Source: Prolixibacteraceae bacterium JC049
Lineage (GTDB): Bacteria; Bacteroidota; Bacteroidia; Bacteroidales; Prolixibacteraceae
Length of the DNA stretch: 64,000 bases
Direction of reading: 5' to 3'
Assembly: GCA_023369685.1 (NCBI GenBank)
Contig: SACZ01000003.1
Location: 396,818 to 460,817, forward strand
The notes beneath the pieces were generated by a model. The model made no database searches. It had not been told where the DNA came from and saw only the letters and a list, made by a program, of their open reading frames with translations. Position 1 is the stretch's first letter; each line of letters starts with the position of its first letter. This document shows positions 63,077 through 64,000 of the stretch, in pieces. The position numbers and the translations under genes were made by a program.

Positions 63077-63474
63077 GTATTTTATTAAGTGATTCTAGGA
63101 AAAGTTAGAATGAAGTTATAGATTGTTATTTTTTTGCTTTTGAATATATGTTTTATATCATTTCGTGTTGTACTTGGTAGTTGCGTATATTATTTTAATT
63201 TTATGTTGTGTTTGTACCAATAGGGGAACTATTTTATTTATTCTCGTATGGGATTGTTAGATAAATAGTAGTATAAGTTTTTCTGATATTTTTTAGTGTT
63301 AATTAGGTGTGTTGGTGGTTTGTATAAAGAGGCAGAATAAATTCTAATATCCAAAACAAATTAATTGAAAGGGAATTTACGATTTATAAAAGGGGGAATT
63401 TGAATTGTAGTATTTATGTGTAAATAAACATAGTTGAAGATGTAATTTATGATTACTTGTCAAGTTCTTAATAA
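63077..63474 (+). other. AT-rich intergenic region
   Basis: About 400 bases between the terminator and the last gene, with many TTTTATT-like stretches. No open frame, RNA gene or clear promoter pair was recognised; it should hold the promoter of the gene at 63475. Confidence 0.4.
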
Positions 63475-64000
63475 ATGGAAAAAAAGAAAATAGGATTAAT
63501 TATTACTACTGTAGTAATGATTACGTTGCTTTCCTTTAATGGAAAAGCACAAGAAAAAAAATGGCACTATTCTGTCAATTTGTCCATTGCACATTATGAA
63601 CGTAATGGAAGAATGGTTACAAATGTAAATGGAGAAAAATATCCTTGTCGTTATCCTTTCGATCCCGGAATTGAATTTATTGTTGGTTACGATATTGGTA
63701 AGAATATAAGTCTTAATACAGGGCTAAGTTATCAGTATGGGCGTATTGCTAACCATATTCAGACTTATCGTCGCTTCCGATTTGGAGAAATTAGCGTTCC
63801 TGTGTTCTTTAGTTGGAAATTAGGAACTATCTCTAAATATCAAATAGCTTTAAATACAGGTGCAACTTTTGGACAGTTTTTGCATATTAGTTATTATGAT
63901 TTAGGTGAGCTTTATAGATGGCGAAAGTATGATCATCATGAATTGGATTATTATTCGACCAGTAGCTTTTTTATTGACTCTTATTTCGGATTAAAGGTAA
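63475..64000 (+). CDS. outer-membrane beta-barrel protein, 5' part (cut by window edge)
   Basis: The first 175 codons are in the window. ATG 63475 opens a signal peptide (MEKKKIGLIITTVVMITLLSFNGKAQ). The mature part has alternating strands WHYSVNLSIAHYERNG, GIEFIVGYDIGKNISLNTGLSYQYG, FRFGEISVPVFFSWKLG and YQIALNTGATFG, typical of PorT-like outer-membrane barrels of Bacteroidota. The strand GEISVPVFFSWKL in particular resembles the conserved element of this group. The 3' end, and therefore the full family, lies outside the window. It is not clearly linked to the glycan cluster. Confidence 0.75.
   Translation, partial: MEKKKIGLIITTVVMITLLSFNGKAQEKKWHYSVNLSIAHYERNGRMVTNVNGEKYPCRYPFDPGIEFIVGYDIGKNISLNTGLSYQYGRIANHIQTYRRFRFGEISVPVFFSWKLGTISKYQIALNTGATFGQFLHISYYDLGELYRWRKYDHHELDYYSTSSFFIDSYFGLKV

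Overview
The window reads as chromosomal DNA of a member of the Bacteroidota. The evidence is a SusC/SusD pair with an ECF sigma factor and a FecR anti-sigma factor, C-terminal type IX secretion (T9SS) sorting tails, a FeoA-FeoB fusion, many lipoproteins, and several promoters with the phylum's TAnnTTTG -7 element. A marine or gut-type polysaccharide degrader of the Marinilabiliales kind fits the gene mix, but that placement is inference. No insertion sequence, integrase, phage gene or CRISPR array was seen.

Bases 1-18950 (+ strand) hold a cluster for a rhamnose- and uronate-rich glycan: three GH78-type alpha-L-rhamnosidase-like proteins, an alginate-lyase-superfamily lyase with a carbohydrate-binding module and a T9SS tail, a GH28 enzyme, a GH2 enzyme, a DUF1080 lipoprotein, a large macroglobulin-like exported protein, and a FucO/YiaY-like alcohol dehydrogenase that could reduce the lactaldehyde made from rhamnose or fucose. 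Many of these genes are followed by their own intrinsic terminator. The first GH78-like gene has its T9SS tail out of frame behind an A9 tract. A GH16 glucanase and an MFS transporter follow on the minus strand.

Bases 21-32.5 kb are mostly housekeeping: asnA, tRNA-Arg(TCT), purT, a type IA topoisomerase (topB), a Tat-exported Gfo/Idh/MocA oxidoreductase, and a lipoprotein/outer-membrane-barrel pair. Among them, at 29415-30116, is a stand-alone 233-residue protein whose order of motifs resembles bacterial gasdermins.

Bases 33-40 kb (minus) carry a SusD, a SusC with an STN domain, FecR and an ECF sigma factor, forming a trans-envelope signalling unit with no enzyme in the operon. Bases 40-53 kb contain an FMN reductase, FeoAB with its Cys-rich partner, a tandem array of four identical tRNA-Arg(ACG) genes, an FKBP isomerase lipoprotein, a POTRA-like/beta-barrel protein, a CvfB-like S1 protein, and an operon of a von Willebrand A membrane protein with two paralogous DUF6340-type lipoproteins.

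Bases 53.3-62.5 kb (+) form a second glycan cluster aimed at fucosylated, probably sulfated, GlcNAc-containing glycans: a beta-propeller/GH29 fusion, a sulfatase, a cupin, a GH95 fucosidase and a GH89 alpha-N-acetylglucosaminidase. The right end has a small exported protein between two near-identical terminators, and the start of an outer-membrane barrel protein cut by the window edge.
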